Source: Arthrobacter terricola
GTDB lineage: Bacteria > Actinomycetota > Actinomycetes > Actinomycetales > Micrococcaceae
Assembly (NCBI RefSeq): GCF_004354015.1
Contig: NZ_SMRU01000002.1
Location: 1-64,000 of the forward strand
Direction: 5' to 3'
Length of the DNA: 64,000 nucleotides
A model generated the notes under the pieces. That model ran no database searches and was not told the DNA's origin. It was given only the letters and a program-made list of their open reading frames with translations. Below, in pieces: positions 1 to 7,259 of the stretch. A program made the position numbers and the translations under genes. How positions within the stretch are numbered: position 1 is the stretch's first letter; the number at the start of each line of letters is the position of its first letter.

Positions 1-480
1 GTCAACATTGCCCTCGGCACCACCGCCGCCACCAACCGGCTCAACGTCGCCGCCACCGGCATCGTCCCGGGCGACACCATCCAACGCGCGGTCACCCTGA
101 GCAACGCAGCCGGGAACCAGAACCTCTCGGCCGTCACGCTGACGACGGCGGCGACCACGACGAGCACGAAGCTGGACTCCGACGCCACCAACGGCCTGCA
201 GGTTGTCGTCGACCGTTGCTCCACGGGCTGGGTTGAGGCCGGCACGGCCCCCGCCTACACGTACACCTGCGCGGGCACGACCAGCATTGTCCTGGCCTCC
301 CACGCTGTCGTCGGCGCGAACATGGCATTGTCCAACCTGTCCTCCCTGACCGCGGGCAACACTGACAGCCTCCGCGTGACCATGACCTTGCCGGCGACGG
401 CGGACAACACCTTCCAGGGGCTGAGCAGCACCGTCGGGTTCACCTTCACCGGCACCCAGCGCACCGCCACCAACCAGTAA
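1..480 (+). CDS. Exported TasA-like/alternate-signal surface protein (3' part)
   Basis: The reading frame is open from the first base and stops with TAA at 478-480, so the N-terminus lies outside the window. The 159 visible residues are rich in Thr, Ala, Ser and Asn, with a short Cys pair and repeated beta-strand-like stretches (NLSAVTLTTA, SIVLASHAVV). This composition fits secreted TasA/camelysin-like or RER_14450-type 'alternate signal' exported proteins. A SipW-like signal peptidase follows 97 bases downstream, and SipW enzymes usually process exactly this class. It is probably a surface or matrix protein. The family assignment rests on composition and context, because the diagnostic signal peptide is not visible. 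Confidence 0.6.
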   Translation, partial: VNIALGTTAATNRLNVAATGIVPGDTIQRAVTLSNAAGNQNLSAVTLTTAATTTSTKLDSDATNGLQVVVDRCSTGWVEAGTAPAYTYTCAGTTSIVLASHAVVGANMALSNLSSLTAGNTDSLRVTMTLPATADNTFQGLSSTVGFTFTGTQRTATNQ

Positions 481-492
481 CCATCCTGATCT

Positions 493-528
493 GCCCTCTG
501 CCGCGGTCTCCCGCCTGCGGCAGAGGGC
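493..528. terminator. Hairpin between exported protein and signal peptidase genes
   Basis: A perfect 12-bp inverted repeat (GCCCTCTGCCGC / GCGGCAGAGGGC) has a 12-base loop and starts 13 bases after the stop codon. There is no T-run, so it may be a terminator, an attenuator or an mRNA 3'-end stabiliser that sets the exported protein/peptidase ratio. A very similar hairpin follows the next gene. Confidence 0.6.
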
Positions 529-577
529 GCCCCACCAGAAAACAACGGACAGCACCACAGGACAAGGAACCGCCGCC

Positions 578-1222
578 ATGACTGCAATACTGGACCGTCC
601 CACCATCACCACCGACGCGGCAACCGGGTCCGACGCCGTCGGCGCTCCCCGGCAGCGCGGGGCAGCAGCGAAGGCGCTCCGGGCGGTGGTCAACGTCATC
701 GCAACCGTGGTGATGGTCGCGGCGGTAGCGGGGTTCGCCTTCCTCGCGGTCGGGCCCCGTGTCCTGGGCTACCAGACCTCCACCATGCTCACCGGCTCCA
801 TGTCCCCGCTCATCAACCCCGGCGACGTCGTCGTCACCGTCCCCGTCCCGGTCTCCGAGCTCAAAATCGGCGACATCATCACCTACCACATCCCCGTGCA
901 GGACCAACGCGTCGAGACGCACCGGATCATCAAACTGGACGTCAACAGCCAAGGCACCGCGACCGTCCAGACCAAAGGCGACGCCAACAACGGCCCCGAC
1001 CCCTGGACCGCCACCCTCGCCACCCCCACCGTCGACCGCGAAATCTTCACCATCCCCCACCTCGGCAACGCCATCCGCGCCCTCCGCGACCCCATCGTCC
1101 TCAAGGTCCTGATGTACGGCGCGCCCGCCGCCCTCGTGGGCATGCTCCTGGTCTCCATCTGGCGCAAAAAGCCGGCCGAGGATGCTGCCGCGCAAGGTGG
1201 CGCTCCGGCCACCGACCAGTAA
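578..1222 (+). CDS. SipW-type signal peptidase I
   Basis: The 214-residue membrane protease should cleave signal peptides of the neighbouring exported proteins outside the cytoplasmic membrane. A long cytoplasmic N-terminus is followed by a transmembrane helix at about 34-57. The motif TGSMSP holds the nucleophile Ser74. The position of the general base is occupied by His115 (ETHRI), as in the ER/SipW-type Ser-His enzymes, instead of the Lys of ordinary bacterial LepB. A KGDAN segment near 133-137 matches the conserved box E. A second transmembrane helix lies near 175-195, followed by a short basic tail. The ATG is preceded by ACAAGGAACC, a usable ribosome binding site. It sits between two exported-protein genes, which is the classical sipW/tasA arrangement. 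Confidence 0.88.
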   Translation: MTAILDRPTITTDAATGSDAVGAPRQRGAAAKALRAVVNVIATVVMVAAVAGFAFLAVGPRVLGYQTSTMLTGSMSPLINPGDVVVTVPVPVSELKIGDIITYHIPVQDQRVETHRIIKLDVNSQGTATVQTKGDANNGPDPWTATLATPTVDREIFTIPHLGNAIRALRDPIVLKVLMYGAPAALVGMLLVSIWRKKPAEDAAAQGGAPATDQ

Positions 1223-1233
1223 CCACCCCGGCC

Positions 1234-1275
1234 AGCCCTCCGCCGTCGAACTCTGGGAGTCGGCGGCGGAGGGCT
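1234..1275. terminator. Hairpin after signal peptidase gene
   Basis: The 12-bp inverted repeat AGCCCTCCGCCG / CGGCGGAGGGCT has an 18-base loop and starts 12 bases after the stop codon. It has the same design as the hairpin at 493-528 and again lacks a clear U-tract. Confidence 0.55.
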
Positions 1276-1361
1276 CACCAGCTGAGGACGCCGTTCACCG
1301 GACCGAGAAGAAAGCCGACCATGCTCACAACACGAGGCTCCGCCGACGCGAGGTGCAGGTC

Positions 1362-1838
1362 ATGATCTGGCCGGACCTCCCGCCCCTCCGGCGGAACGAA
1401 CCCGACCGCCCGCTACCGGCCCTGGACCACGGGACACTCCGTCGCCTGGCCGGCGACATGCCCGGCGCCGACGCCGCACACCGGTTCGCCGCAACGTACA
1501 CCAGGATGCTCCCGGCCCGGGTCGAACGGATCAACCAGGCCCTGGACGACGGCGATGACCACCAGGCCATGGACGCGGTACTGAGCCTGAAAATCAGCTC
1601 CGCCATGGTCGGGGCCTTGCAGATGGAACAGCACTGCGCACGCCTGGAAGACGCCCTTGCCCGGACCGACCGTACCGGGGCCGCCGCGGCAGGTGAAGAC
1701 GTCACACGGCACCAAGCCGAACTGGAGAAGGTACTGCGAGTCCCTGGAAACAAACTCCTTCCGGTCCAGGCGCTCGACAAGGAGGGTTGTTCCACCCCCA
1801 ACAAGACGGGAACATTGGAATCGAACCAAACGCACTGA
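1362..1838 (+). CDS. Hpt-domain-like protein lacking the phosphorylatable histidine
   Basis: This 158-residue soluble protein has an alpha-helical core (about residues 45-110) that reads like a histidine phosphotransfer domain: FAATYTRMLPARVERI, then LSLKISSAMVGA, then a Cys/Leu helix and LEDAL. Real Hpt domains carry H-x-L-K-G at the centre, and here the His is Leu and the Gly is Ile. Phosphotransfer by the usual route is therefore unlikely, and a binding or regulatory role is possible. The frame is open from 1182, but that stretch overlaps the peptidase gene and the hairpin. ATG 1362 after GCGAGGTGCAGGTC is the better start. It lies between the signal peptidase and a second exported protein, so it may regulate the surface-protein locus. 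Confidence 0.6.
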   Translation: MIWPDLPPLRRNEPDRPLPALDHGTLRRLAGDMPGADAAHRFAATYTRMLPARVERINQALDDGDDHQAMDAVLSLKISSAMVGALQMEQHCARLEDALARTDRTGAAAAGEDVTRHQAELEKVLRVPGNKLLPVQALDKEGCSTPNKTGTLESNQTH

Positions 1839-1854
1839 ACGAAAGCCAGCCACC

Positions 1855-2292
1855 GTGCCCCGACGCCCACGCAACACAGCCGCCGGCACGCCCGCGCTCG
1901 GGCGTGCCGCGGCCGTTGTCGCGGCCGCGGCTGTGCTGGTCAGCGCCCCGGGTATCGCGCAGGCGATGTTCACCGGCACGGACACCGCCTCCCTCGCCGC
2001 GTCGACGATGAGCCTGGCCGCCCCGACCGGCACTGCCGTCGTCGCCGCATGCCCGGCCGGGCGCATCCTCAGCATCGTGGTCGCCGACCACGGCACCGTG
2101 CCCCGGGCAACGTCCTACGATTTCGTCCTGACCGACCCCACCGGCGCCAACGTCCCGACCTCCGGCTGGACCTATACCGCAGCCCATCCGGCGCTCAAAG
2201 GCACCTGGACGTACCAGATCCACGGCCTCTATCAGGCGGCACCGGGCAACACCTGGATTGGTGCGCCCTACACAGGCACCGTGACCTGCTAG
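1855..2292 (+). CDS. Small exported protein of the SipW locus
   Basis: GTG 1855 is chosen because a signal peptide follows at once: basic residues (PRRPRN), a hydrophobic Ala/Val stretch around residues 18-35, and a cleavage-like APGIAQA. The mature part of about 105 residues is Thr/Ala-rich, has two Cys that could form a disulfide (one at the very C-terminus), and looks like a single beta-sandwich (LTDPTGANV, WTYQIHGLY). I do not recognise a named family. Its place after the signal peptidase and the Hpt-like protein suggests a partner or minor component of the surface structure made by the first gene. The frame extends upstream of 1855 but overlaps the previous gene. Confidence 0.65.
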   Translation: MPRRPRNTAAGTPALGRAAAVVAAAAVLVSAPGIAQAMFTGTDTASLAASTMSLAAPTGTAVVAACPAGRILSIVVADHGTVPRATSYDFVLTDPTGANVPTSGWTYTAAHPALKGTWTYQIHGLYQAAPGNTWIGAPYTGTVTC

Positions 2293-2704
2293 ACGCCAAA
2301 GGACTCCACCTCAGCGGCGCAGAGCCAAAAAGACGACACGATCTGTCGCTACGGCCAATACCCTGACCCCACACAGGCCAGTTTCTGCCGCAACCTCGTC
2401 CGACGCTCACCCCGTTCATCCCTAACGAGGTACCCCGTGCGGTTGTTCCGCATGCCCCGACGATACCGAAGCCAGCTTGCGCGTCTCGGAAGGGTTCGGA
2501 CACCGCCCCGGCACACTGTTCGCAACCCTATCGCCACCTCGCAGCCGGGAGTCTGAGGTGGTCCCTACCGTGAAGCCGACGGCCGGGACAAACGGAATCT
2601 AGACCTTGCTCGTGTGCGCAGATCAGGATGTGCATGGATCCGGCTTGCCCCAGCCGCTGTACACGGCGAAGCAGGCCGGTGATGTTCGCCGGGCGGGAAC
2701 CTAG
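2293..2704. other. Gene-free stretch
   Basis: I see no credible gene here. Short open frames exist on both strands but show no family resemblance or ribosome binding sites. A short arm of GC-rich repeats surrounds 2330-2420. This stretch separates the export locus from the convergent minus-strand genes. Confidence 0.4.
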
Positions 2705-2902
2705 CTATGCCGCGATTCGGGATTTGTTGGAATGATCCACGACGATTCCCGTCGCGGCATTTTCGCGGACCGCGTTGATGCCGTCGACCAGCGCCTTCAA
2801 ATGTTTGAACTTCGGTGATTCGGCGACGAGCGATCCGTCAGCCGCCATCAGCCGGAAATGGTAGCCCGCACCGTCCTGCAGAACCTCGAAACGTCCAGCC
2901 AT
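2705..2902 (-). CDS. DUF1508 (YegP-like) small protein
   Basis: The 65-residue protein begins MAGRFEVLQDGAGYHFRL and continues with AADGSLVAESPKF, then a helix with GINAVRENAA. This is the single-repeat DUF1508/YegP pattern: a short beta hairpin with a conserved F-x-L-x-A-x-N/D-G core, then S-x-x-F/Y and a helix ending VRENA. Its molecular role is unknown, and members are common single-copy proteins in actinobacteria. Length is normal for a one-repeat member. It is monocistronic here. Confidence 0.85.
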   Translation of the reverse strand: MAGRFEVLQDGAGYHFRLMAADGSLVAESPKFKHLKALVDGINAVRENAATGIVVDHSNKSRIAA

Positions 2903-3085
2903 TTTAGGTGTCCCCCCATTGTCCAGTACCGCCAGCGCGTCGTTGCACTGTGGTACGCCTCACTTTGTCCGTCCACCTTACCGTCAGGATGCGGAACAAG
3001 TCGCATTGGCGAAGCCCACGCTGGCATGAGGTCACTGCCCGAAGCCACGAGGCGGCCTCGGGATAGCCGACGATGCGCGAAGAAC

Positions 3086-3364
3086 TCAGAGTCCTTCGAC
3101 CGTGTAACGGCGTTCGATCCTGGCGGTGGCACGGCCCCAGTCACTGCTCGCAGCCCGGTCCTGGTGGGCGTAGAACGTATCGGCATCCCGGAACCGTTCG
3201 TCGACCTGCCACACCAGCGGATTCCCGGTGCGGGACACATTGAAGGAAATGCACCCGGCTTCGGCGCGCGTCAGAGCCACATGCCCGGGAAGGTGCCTGA
3301 CGACGGCCGCCACCTCGTCCATGTCGACGCATAAAAGCTGCCCGCTGAGGTGAACTTCAGTCAT
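3086..3364 (-). CDS. Antibiotic biosynthesis monooxygenase (ABM/YgiN-like) domain protein
   Basis: The 92-residue protein has the ABM ferredoxin-like fold pattern: MTEVHLSGQLLC as the first strand, a helix (MDEVAAVVRHLPGH), the hallmark ALTRAEAGCISFNV, then WQVDERFRDADTFYAHQ and a terminal basic stretch. Proteins of this fold are dimeric cofactor-free monooxygenases or small ligand-binding proteins. Without a biosynthetic neighbour, no substrate can be named. Translation from ATG 3364 begins at the natural start of the domain; a longer frame to 3403 adds a non-homologous tail and is less likely. The lipoprotein gene is divergent and starts 79 bases away. Confidence 0.8.
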   Translation of the reverse strand: MTEVHLSGQLLCVDMDEVAAVVRHLPGHVALTRAEAGCISFNVSRTGNPLVWQVDERFRDADTFYAHQDRAASSDWGRATARIERRYTVEGL

Positions 3365-3442
3365 CGCCCTATCCTCCCGCACCACAAGCCATTCCAACAC
3401 CAAGACGGCGGGGCTCGCGTATCCAAAAAGGGGGATCTTTCC

Positions 3443-3787
3443 ATGCTTTCGCGCCGTTCCACCACTTTCACCGTCTGTGCGGTCGCCGGGCTGGCAGTAT
3501 CGCTGGCTCTGTCTTCGTGCGCTCCCGGCACCGGGACGACACCACCGGCCGCTTCGAGTCCGACGGCGACTGCCTCACCCACGGTATCGGCCACACCGGC
3601 CCGGACCACAACCGCAGCCGCCGAAAACCCGGCTCCCGCCGCGGCCACTGATGCCCCGGCAAAGGCACCGGCGAACACGCCGGCCTCAGGCCCCAAGGTC
3701 TTCACGTTCCGCGACGGGCATATCTCCTTCACCTATGCGGCCGGGTGGAGCTTGGCGACGCTACCGCAATCCTTGTCAACACGTTAA
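3443..3787 (+). pseudogene. Lipoprotein gene truncated by repeat A
   Basis: ATG 3443 follows AAAGGGGGATC, a strong ribosome binding site. The product begins with a lipoprotein signal (LAVSLALSSC, lipidated Cys about residue 29), then a Pro/Ala/Thr linker to about residue 90, then the start of a folded domain (FTFRDGHISFTYAAGW). The domain breaks off near base 3755, and the frame stops inside repeat A after only about 20 domain residues. In intact relatives of this kind the linker is followed by a globular domain of well over 100 residues, so the gene looks cut by integration of the island. No matching 3' part is found next to repeats B, C or D. A short lipoprotein could still be made. Confidence 0.6.
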
Positions 3788-3952
3788 AGCAAAAACCCCT
3801 CTGACGAGGGGGAATGCTGTGCCCGAGGTGGGACTCGAACCGGGTTCCAGGCCTTGAAAACACAGGGAACTCCCGAAAACATAGCGAATCCGAGCCAATC
3901 CGGCCGATGTACGACCCAGTCCGAAGCCCAAAGTGTGTATGTTGTACACACC
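3772..3952 (-). repeat. Repeat A: tRNA-Leu 3'-end-like attachment site (left hybrid site)
   Basis: Read on the minus strand, this unit ends with a tRNA T-arm plus 3' acceptor half (TTCGAGT loop, CTCGGGC A, at 3820-3842) followed by a rho-independent terminator. No 5' half of the tRNA is present. The left edge carries TTGTCAACA and the right edge a GTGTGTA/TACACAC dyad (3933-3951). The inner part from 3781 to 3842 is virtually identical to 9478-9537 in repeat B, whereas the outer arms are swapped between A and B. That is what attL/attR of one integrated element look like. The tRNA identity (Leu) is inferred from the GCCCGAG acceptor complement. Confidence 0.7.
3791..3811 (-). terminator. Rho-independent terminator inside repeat A
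   Basis: On the minus strand CCCCTC-gtca-GAGGGG is followed by TTTTT. It lies directly after the tRNA 3'-end-like sequence, as the terminator of the ancestral tRNA gene would. The same element is conserved in repeat B at 9486-9506. Confidence 0.75.
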
Positions 3953-4033
3953 CCAAATCTAGCGCTACACACTCCCCCGCCAACCGCACGTCAAAGAATG
4001 CCGCCAATCAGCTTGGGTTCCCGTCCACGCAAC

Positions 4034-4402
4034 CTATCGTCGAATCAGATGTTGCTCGATCAGGACGGCGCTCCCCCGCAAGTCAATGTCGCCGGCGGCC
4101 ACGCCCACGACCAAGTCGAACCCTTCCTCGGTGCTGAAGTCGTGCCGGTAGCCGTTGATCCACAGCATGAGCACCATGAGCGTCCAAGCGGTGCGCTTGT
4201 TGCCGTCGATCAGCGGATGAAACCTCGCCACGGACTCGAGGAGCGCTGCGGCCTTCATGGCCAGTTGAGGATAGGCCTCCGCGCCCATGACCGTCGTTGC
4301 CGGGCGCGCCAAGGCCGAAGCAAGCAGCCCAATGTCACGAATGTAGAACCCGTACCGGTCGATCACCTGCAGCGCGTCCTCAATTTCGAGGTACGAACTC
4401 AT
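4034..4402 (-). CDS. doc: Doc-type (Fic fold) toxin
   Basis: The 122-residue protein has the Fic/Doc core HPLIDGNKRTAW at about residues 62-73, with the catalytic His and the GNKR phosphate-binding loop intact. Doc enzymes phosphorylate elongation factor Tu on a threonine and stop translation. The N-terminal helix region (EIEDALQVIDRYGF) and the length of about 120 residues match Doc, not the longer AMP-transferring Fic proteins. The Phe of the canonical HPFxxGNKR is Leu. Its start overlaps the stop of the upstream antitoxin by four bases (ATGA), giving antitoxin-first coupling. Confidence 0.88.
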   Translation of the reverse strand: MSSYLEIEDALQVIDRYGFYIRDIGLLASALARPATTVMGAEAYPQLAMKAAALLESVARFHPLIDGNKRTAWTLMVLMLWINGYRHDFSTEEGFDLVVGVAAGDIDLRGSAVLIEQHLIRR

Positions 4403-4605
4403 GCATCCTCAAGGCGCTTGAGCAACTCAGCGTCATGGCTCATCACGAAATCCAAACCCTCATTGATCTCGCGGCGTCGCCCGTGCCGTTGCAGGACCAA
4501 CTCGGCTCCCTGGAGCAGCAGCGCGGACTTGGAAGTATGCTCCTCGGCGGCAAGCTCATCGAGACGGCGGTCGAGGTCTTCCGGAACACGCAGATTCATA
4601 GCCAT
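4399..4605 (-). CDS. Ribbon-helix-helix antitoxin of the Doc toxin
   Basis: The 68-residue protein starts MAMNLRVPEDLDRRLDELA, a ribbon-helix-helix DNA-binding dimer motif with the strand residues N-L-R-V, followed by a helix (TSKSALLLQGAELVL) and a flexible C-terminal tail that could occupy the toxin active site. RHH proteins repress their own operon and neutralise the partner. Canonical P1 Doc is paired with a Phd-fold antitoxin, so the RHH partner is a variant arrangement, though known in actinobacteria. A palindrome-rich stretch upstream (4606-4660, TACC repeats around GGTACCAAAACAGTACC) could be the operator. Confidence 0.8.
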   Translation of the reverse strand: MAMNLRVPEDLDRRLDELAAEEHTSKSALLLQGAELVLQRHGRRREINEGLDFVMSHDAELLKRLEDA

Positions 4606-4701
4606 ACCTCATGGTACCAAAACAGTACCAAGGAATCCCGAGGTCAGGACGGTTCGAATTCCGAACCGCTTGTTCGAACATACGGGGGGCGGGTTGCCGC
4701 G

Positions 4702-5007
4702 TCAGGCGATCTGGATCCGTTCGTCGCCGAGTTCAACCTCGACACGAAGCCGGCCACCGACCGCTTCGACGTATTTCCGCAAGGTGTCGACTTGGGCACG
4801 GTCGATCTCGCCGTGCTCAATGCGAGAGACCCTGTTCTGGCTGACGTGCAGGCGCGCAGCCAGCTCGACCTGGGTCAGGTCCGATGCCTCGCGGAGTTCC
4901 CGAAGCCGGTATGCCCGGACCTCATCGAGCAGGAGCTTCTTGTGGGCGTCCACAGCAACCCGGTCAACAGGCCGCTTGGCCAGCATCTCTTCGATAGTCC
5001 TTGCCAT
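4702..5007 (-). CDS. XRE-family HTH antitoxin (HigA-like)
   Basis: The 101-residue protein carries a helix-turn-helix at about 42-65 (LTQVELAARLHVSQNRVSRIEHG) and a short C-terminal strand region (GRLRVEVELGDE), the layout of HigA-type antitoxins paired with Gp49/RelE-type toxins. Its ATG overlaps the toxin stop codon (TAATG), and the toxin's last codons supply the GGAGG ribosome binding site. It is therefore translated by coupling after the toxin, the order typical of higBA. Confidence 0.85.
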   Translation of the reverse strand: MARTIEEMLAKRPVDRVAVDAHKKLLLDEVRAYRLRELREASDLTQVELAARLHVSQNRVSRIEHGEIDRAQVDTLRKYVEAVGGRLRVEVELGDERIQIA

Positions 5008-5369
5008 TACGATCCTCCTTTCAGAATTCTCAGATGATCATCGAACAGCTCATCCGCAATCGGGATGTTCGTTTTGTACCACTTGCTCCAGTTGCCGGCC
5101 TTGTCACCTGCGACAAGCAGGATCGCATGCCGCTCAGGGTCAAAGGCGAACAAGATCCGCAGCTCCGACCGGCCGCTCGACCCCGGTCGAAGGTCCTTCA
5201 TGTTCCTGTGCCGCGAACGAACCACCGTATCTACCAGCGGACGGCCAAGCCGCGGACCGTGCTCAGAAAGAAGCTCCGACGCGGCGATCACCTGCTCGTA
5301 GGAGTCCTGATCGAGCGCGAGCAGCCACGACTCCACCAACTCAACGCCAACATTCCACACCGATTCCAT
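5007..5369 (-). CDS. RelE/HigB-type mRNA-interferase toxin (Gp49-like)
   Basis: The protein (120 residues from ATG 5369; 124 if ATG 5381 is used) shows the phage Gp49/HigB pattern: MKDLRPGSSGRSELRILFAF, then a second hairpin AILLVAGDK, then WYKTNIPIADELFDDHL. Members cut mRNA on the ribosome. The HRN/MKxLR and R-x-L-F-x-F core is complete, so the toxin looks intact. It precedes its antitoxin, and the reverse order from the Doc module next door shows that two independent toxin-antitoxin operons lie back to back on the same strand. Confidence 0.85.
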   Translation of the reverse strand: MESVWNVGVELVESWLLALDQDSYEQVIAASELLSEHGPRLGRPLVDTVVRSRHRNMKDLRPGSSGRSELRILFAFDPERHAILLVAGDKAGNWSKWYKTNIPIADELFDDHLRILKGGS

Positions 5370-5460
5370 GATACAACCCACAGGTTCTACAACCCAAGGG
5401 CTATATTCACCGTGAGGTGAAACTCGCCTAATCCGTCTTCAGCTTGCCTTGATCAGTCGA

Positions 5461-6402
5461 TCAATCGGACGGCGGCGACACGCTCTTCAAAGGAGGCGTG
5501 GAACTGATCGGTCCGTGTTCCAGCGGGAAAAGGGAATCCGGTGTGCCGACGCTCGCCCACGGTGGAAGGTCCTTGGCGGCCACTCCTAGAAACTCCGAAG
5601 CAATCCGCGCAGCCTGCGCGTTCTTCCGCCGGCCGATCAGAGCTAGCACGGCAATGACGGAAGCTTGAACAATTGCCGGAAGCACCCAGACCGATTTTCC
5701 AAGGGACACACCCATAAGGCCGAAAATCAACGCCGGTCCCCCGCCGCCGGCCGTCAGGAGGGCCGCGAACGTGTATTTCCGGGCGTCCGCGCGCATGTTC
5801 CCGGCGGCGGCGCCGAATCTGTTGACGAGTCGGGCACGGGTTGACTTCGCCCTGACCAGTTCCAGGTTTGTCTCATTGATTTTGCCGGCCGTCGCGGCCG
5901 CCTCGGCTGCGTCCTGCCGGGACATCCTGTCCGCGCGGGGGTATCGGGCGCGGGAAGCGGCCCAGCGTTTGGTGAGCTCCGACTGCGCAAGCTTCGCTTC
6001 CCCGGCGGCCCTGATTTCCACGCCGGAGCGTGGGTCGAGTTGAGGGAGCGTCCTGTAGTACATGCCGAACTTGGAAAAGCTCTGCAGGGTCGTGTAGCCG
6101 TGACGGTACTCCCTGCGGGCCTTGTAAGTGGACACCGCTCCCGACACCGCCGCGGTGAGTCCCGCGAGCACGAAGATCCCGTAAAACACGAGGGCGACGT
6201 TCCCGACCCTCGCGTCATGGTTGCTGGCGATCGCAACACCAACCATGAGGATGCCGGCGCCTAGGAACGTCAGGAGACTTGTTGTGGAGGTCCGCTGCCA
6301 AGCGGCAGCGCTGAAACCGTGGAGCATGGGGTACCGGACCGTGGGCTCCCATAGCGCGGTCAGGACCACGCCGCCGCCTTGGTCCTTAATGGTGTGAAGC
6401 AC
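5461..6402 (-). CDS. Four-helix membrane protein of unknown function
   Basis: GTG 6402 is preceded by AGGAGG at ideal spacing, so the start is well supported. The 313-residue product has two transmembrane helices near residues 42-62 and 70-92, a long basic and Ala-rich cytoplasmic segment with coiled-coil character (about 95-205), and two more helices near 212-235 and 240-260, then a Pro/Ser-rich tail. I do not recognise a family. It follows a second small membrane protein in the same direction after 57 bases, suggesting a two-gene operon. Its position inside the A-B element makes it cargo of that element, and a role in host or phage interaction is possible but unproven. Confidence 0.6.
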   Translation of the reverse strand: MLHTIKDQGGGVVLTALWEPTVRYPMLHGFSAAAWQRTSTTSLLTFLGAGILMVGVAIASNHDARVGNVALVFYGIFVLAGLTAAVSGAVSTYKARREYRHGYTTLQSFSKFGMYYRTLPQLDPRSGVEIRAAGEAKLAQSELTKRWAASRARYPRADRMSRQDAAEAAATAGKINETNLELVRAKSTRARLVNRFGAAAGNMRADARKYTFAALLTAGGGGPALIFGLMGVSLGKSVWVLPAIVQASVIAVLALIGRRKNAQAARIASEFLGVAAKDLPPWASVGTPDSLFPLEHGPISSTPPLKSVSPPSD

Positions 6403-6459
6403 GTGTGCCTCCTGGAGTTTCCACCGGACCAGGTCGACATTCGGCCTTCGTGAGCTGGT

Positions 6460-6789
6460 TCATCTGCTGCCTGGCCCCGGTGCGGGGTTTCGCTCTGGCC
6501 AGGTGGTGTAGCCGCGTTTCCGCTCGGCGTAGTAGGGGCCGATCGCAAGCACCGCAAAAACCATGGCCACGGCGCACAGGGCGATGGCCAGCCAGATGGG
6601 CACCAGAGGTATCCATGCCGGGAAGGCATAGCCGGTCGCAGCGTCGATCAGAGCCAGCGGTGCGCCAACCCCCAAAGCGGCCAGGATCCCCTTGATAAAG
6701 GGAACGGCCCGGATCAGCCACTTCCCCGCCGGCGGCTGAACAGGCAGCGTGTCCCATTCGCTACGCGGAACGAACCTCACCTCAGCCAT
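6460..6789 (-). CDS. Two-helix membrane protein of unknown function
   Basis: The 109-residue protein begins MAEVRFVPRSEWDTLP and has two predicted transmembrane helices (about 28-50 and 57-83) with a short loop, then a basic tail rich in Pro/Gly. GGGGAGGG precedes the ATG at proper spacing. It is the first gene of a probable two-gene operon with the larger membrane protein downstream. No family is recognised. Confidence 0.6.
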   Translation of the reverse strand: MAEVRFVPRSEWDTLPVQPPAGKWLIRAVPFIKGILAALGVGAPLALIDAATGYAFPAWIPLVPIWLAIALCAVAMVFAVLAIGPYYAERKRGYTTWPERNPAPGPGSR

Positions 6790-7259
6790 TCAAACCCTCC
6801 CCACAGGCAATCGGACGCGTCACCGCCACTGGACGCCATGCTACACAGAAACAGCCCAATCCTTGCTTGACCAGCCAGGAATCGACTAGGCAGTGAATGT
6901 CAGCCAGGCGAAAACCGTCACCCTGGCCAGTGGTGTCATCGAGTTTCACAGGGGCATCCTTTCCTTGGGCCAGTGGCGCGGTGATACTGTTGGCGAGGCC
7001 CGGCGACGGCGATGAGGAGCCGTGCTCGATGCTGGCCGCCAAACAGGCCTCCCGGCCAGCACGTCGCAGCCAGAGTGGTGACATACACGAGGAACACCTC
7101 GCATAGCCGCAGCTGAACGTGGACCTAATCGCGTACTGGTAGTAGGGCCCGGAGAAGCGGGTCCAGCCGGGGCTACCATCTGATTGCGGATTGATTCGAA
7201 GGTGCCAGCCTCTTGGGCGGCCTGGGAGGGTTGCGTGCAGCCGCATCTTCCATGCAGCG
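6790..7259. other. No clear gene; possible decayed sequence
   Basis: A minus-strand frame (6782-7246) is open for about 150 codons, but its ribosome binding site, composition and overlap with the start of the membrane protein gene do not support it. The segment around 7100-7200 (GWTRFSGPYYQ on the minus strand) could be a relic of a protein gene. Adjacent genes are also broken, so decay is plausible. Confidence 0.3.

Noticed and set aside
3820-3842. Complete tRNA-Leu gene at repeat A (or B, C, D)
   Set aside because: Only the 3' half is present in all four copies. The 5' acceptor GCCCGAG and the anticodon region are missing.
3854-5371. Long plus-strand open frame of about 500 codons
   Set aside because: It runs antisense to the Doc, RHH, HigA and HigB genes, which have clear motifs. 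Its translation is Arg/Ser-rich and low in complexity, typical of a shadow frame in high-GC DNA.
6782-7246. Minus-strand frame of about 154 codons
   Set aside because: It overlaps the start of the membrane protein gene, lacks a ribosome binding site, and shows no family.
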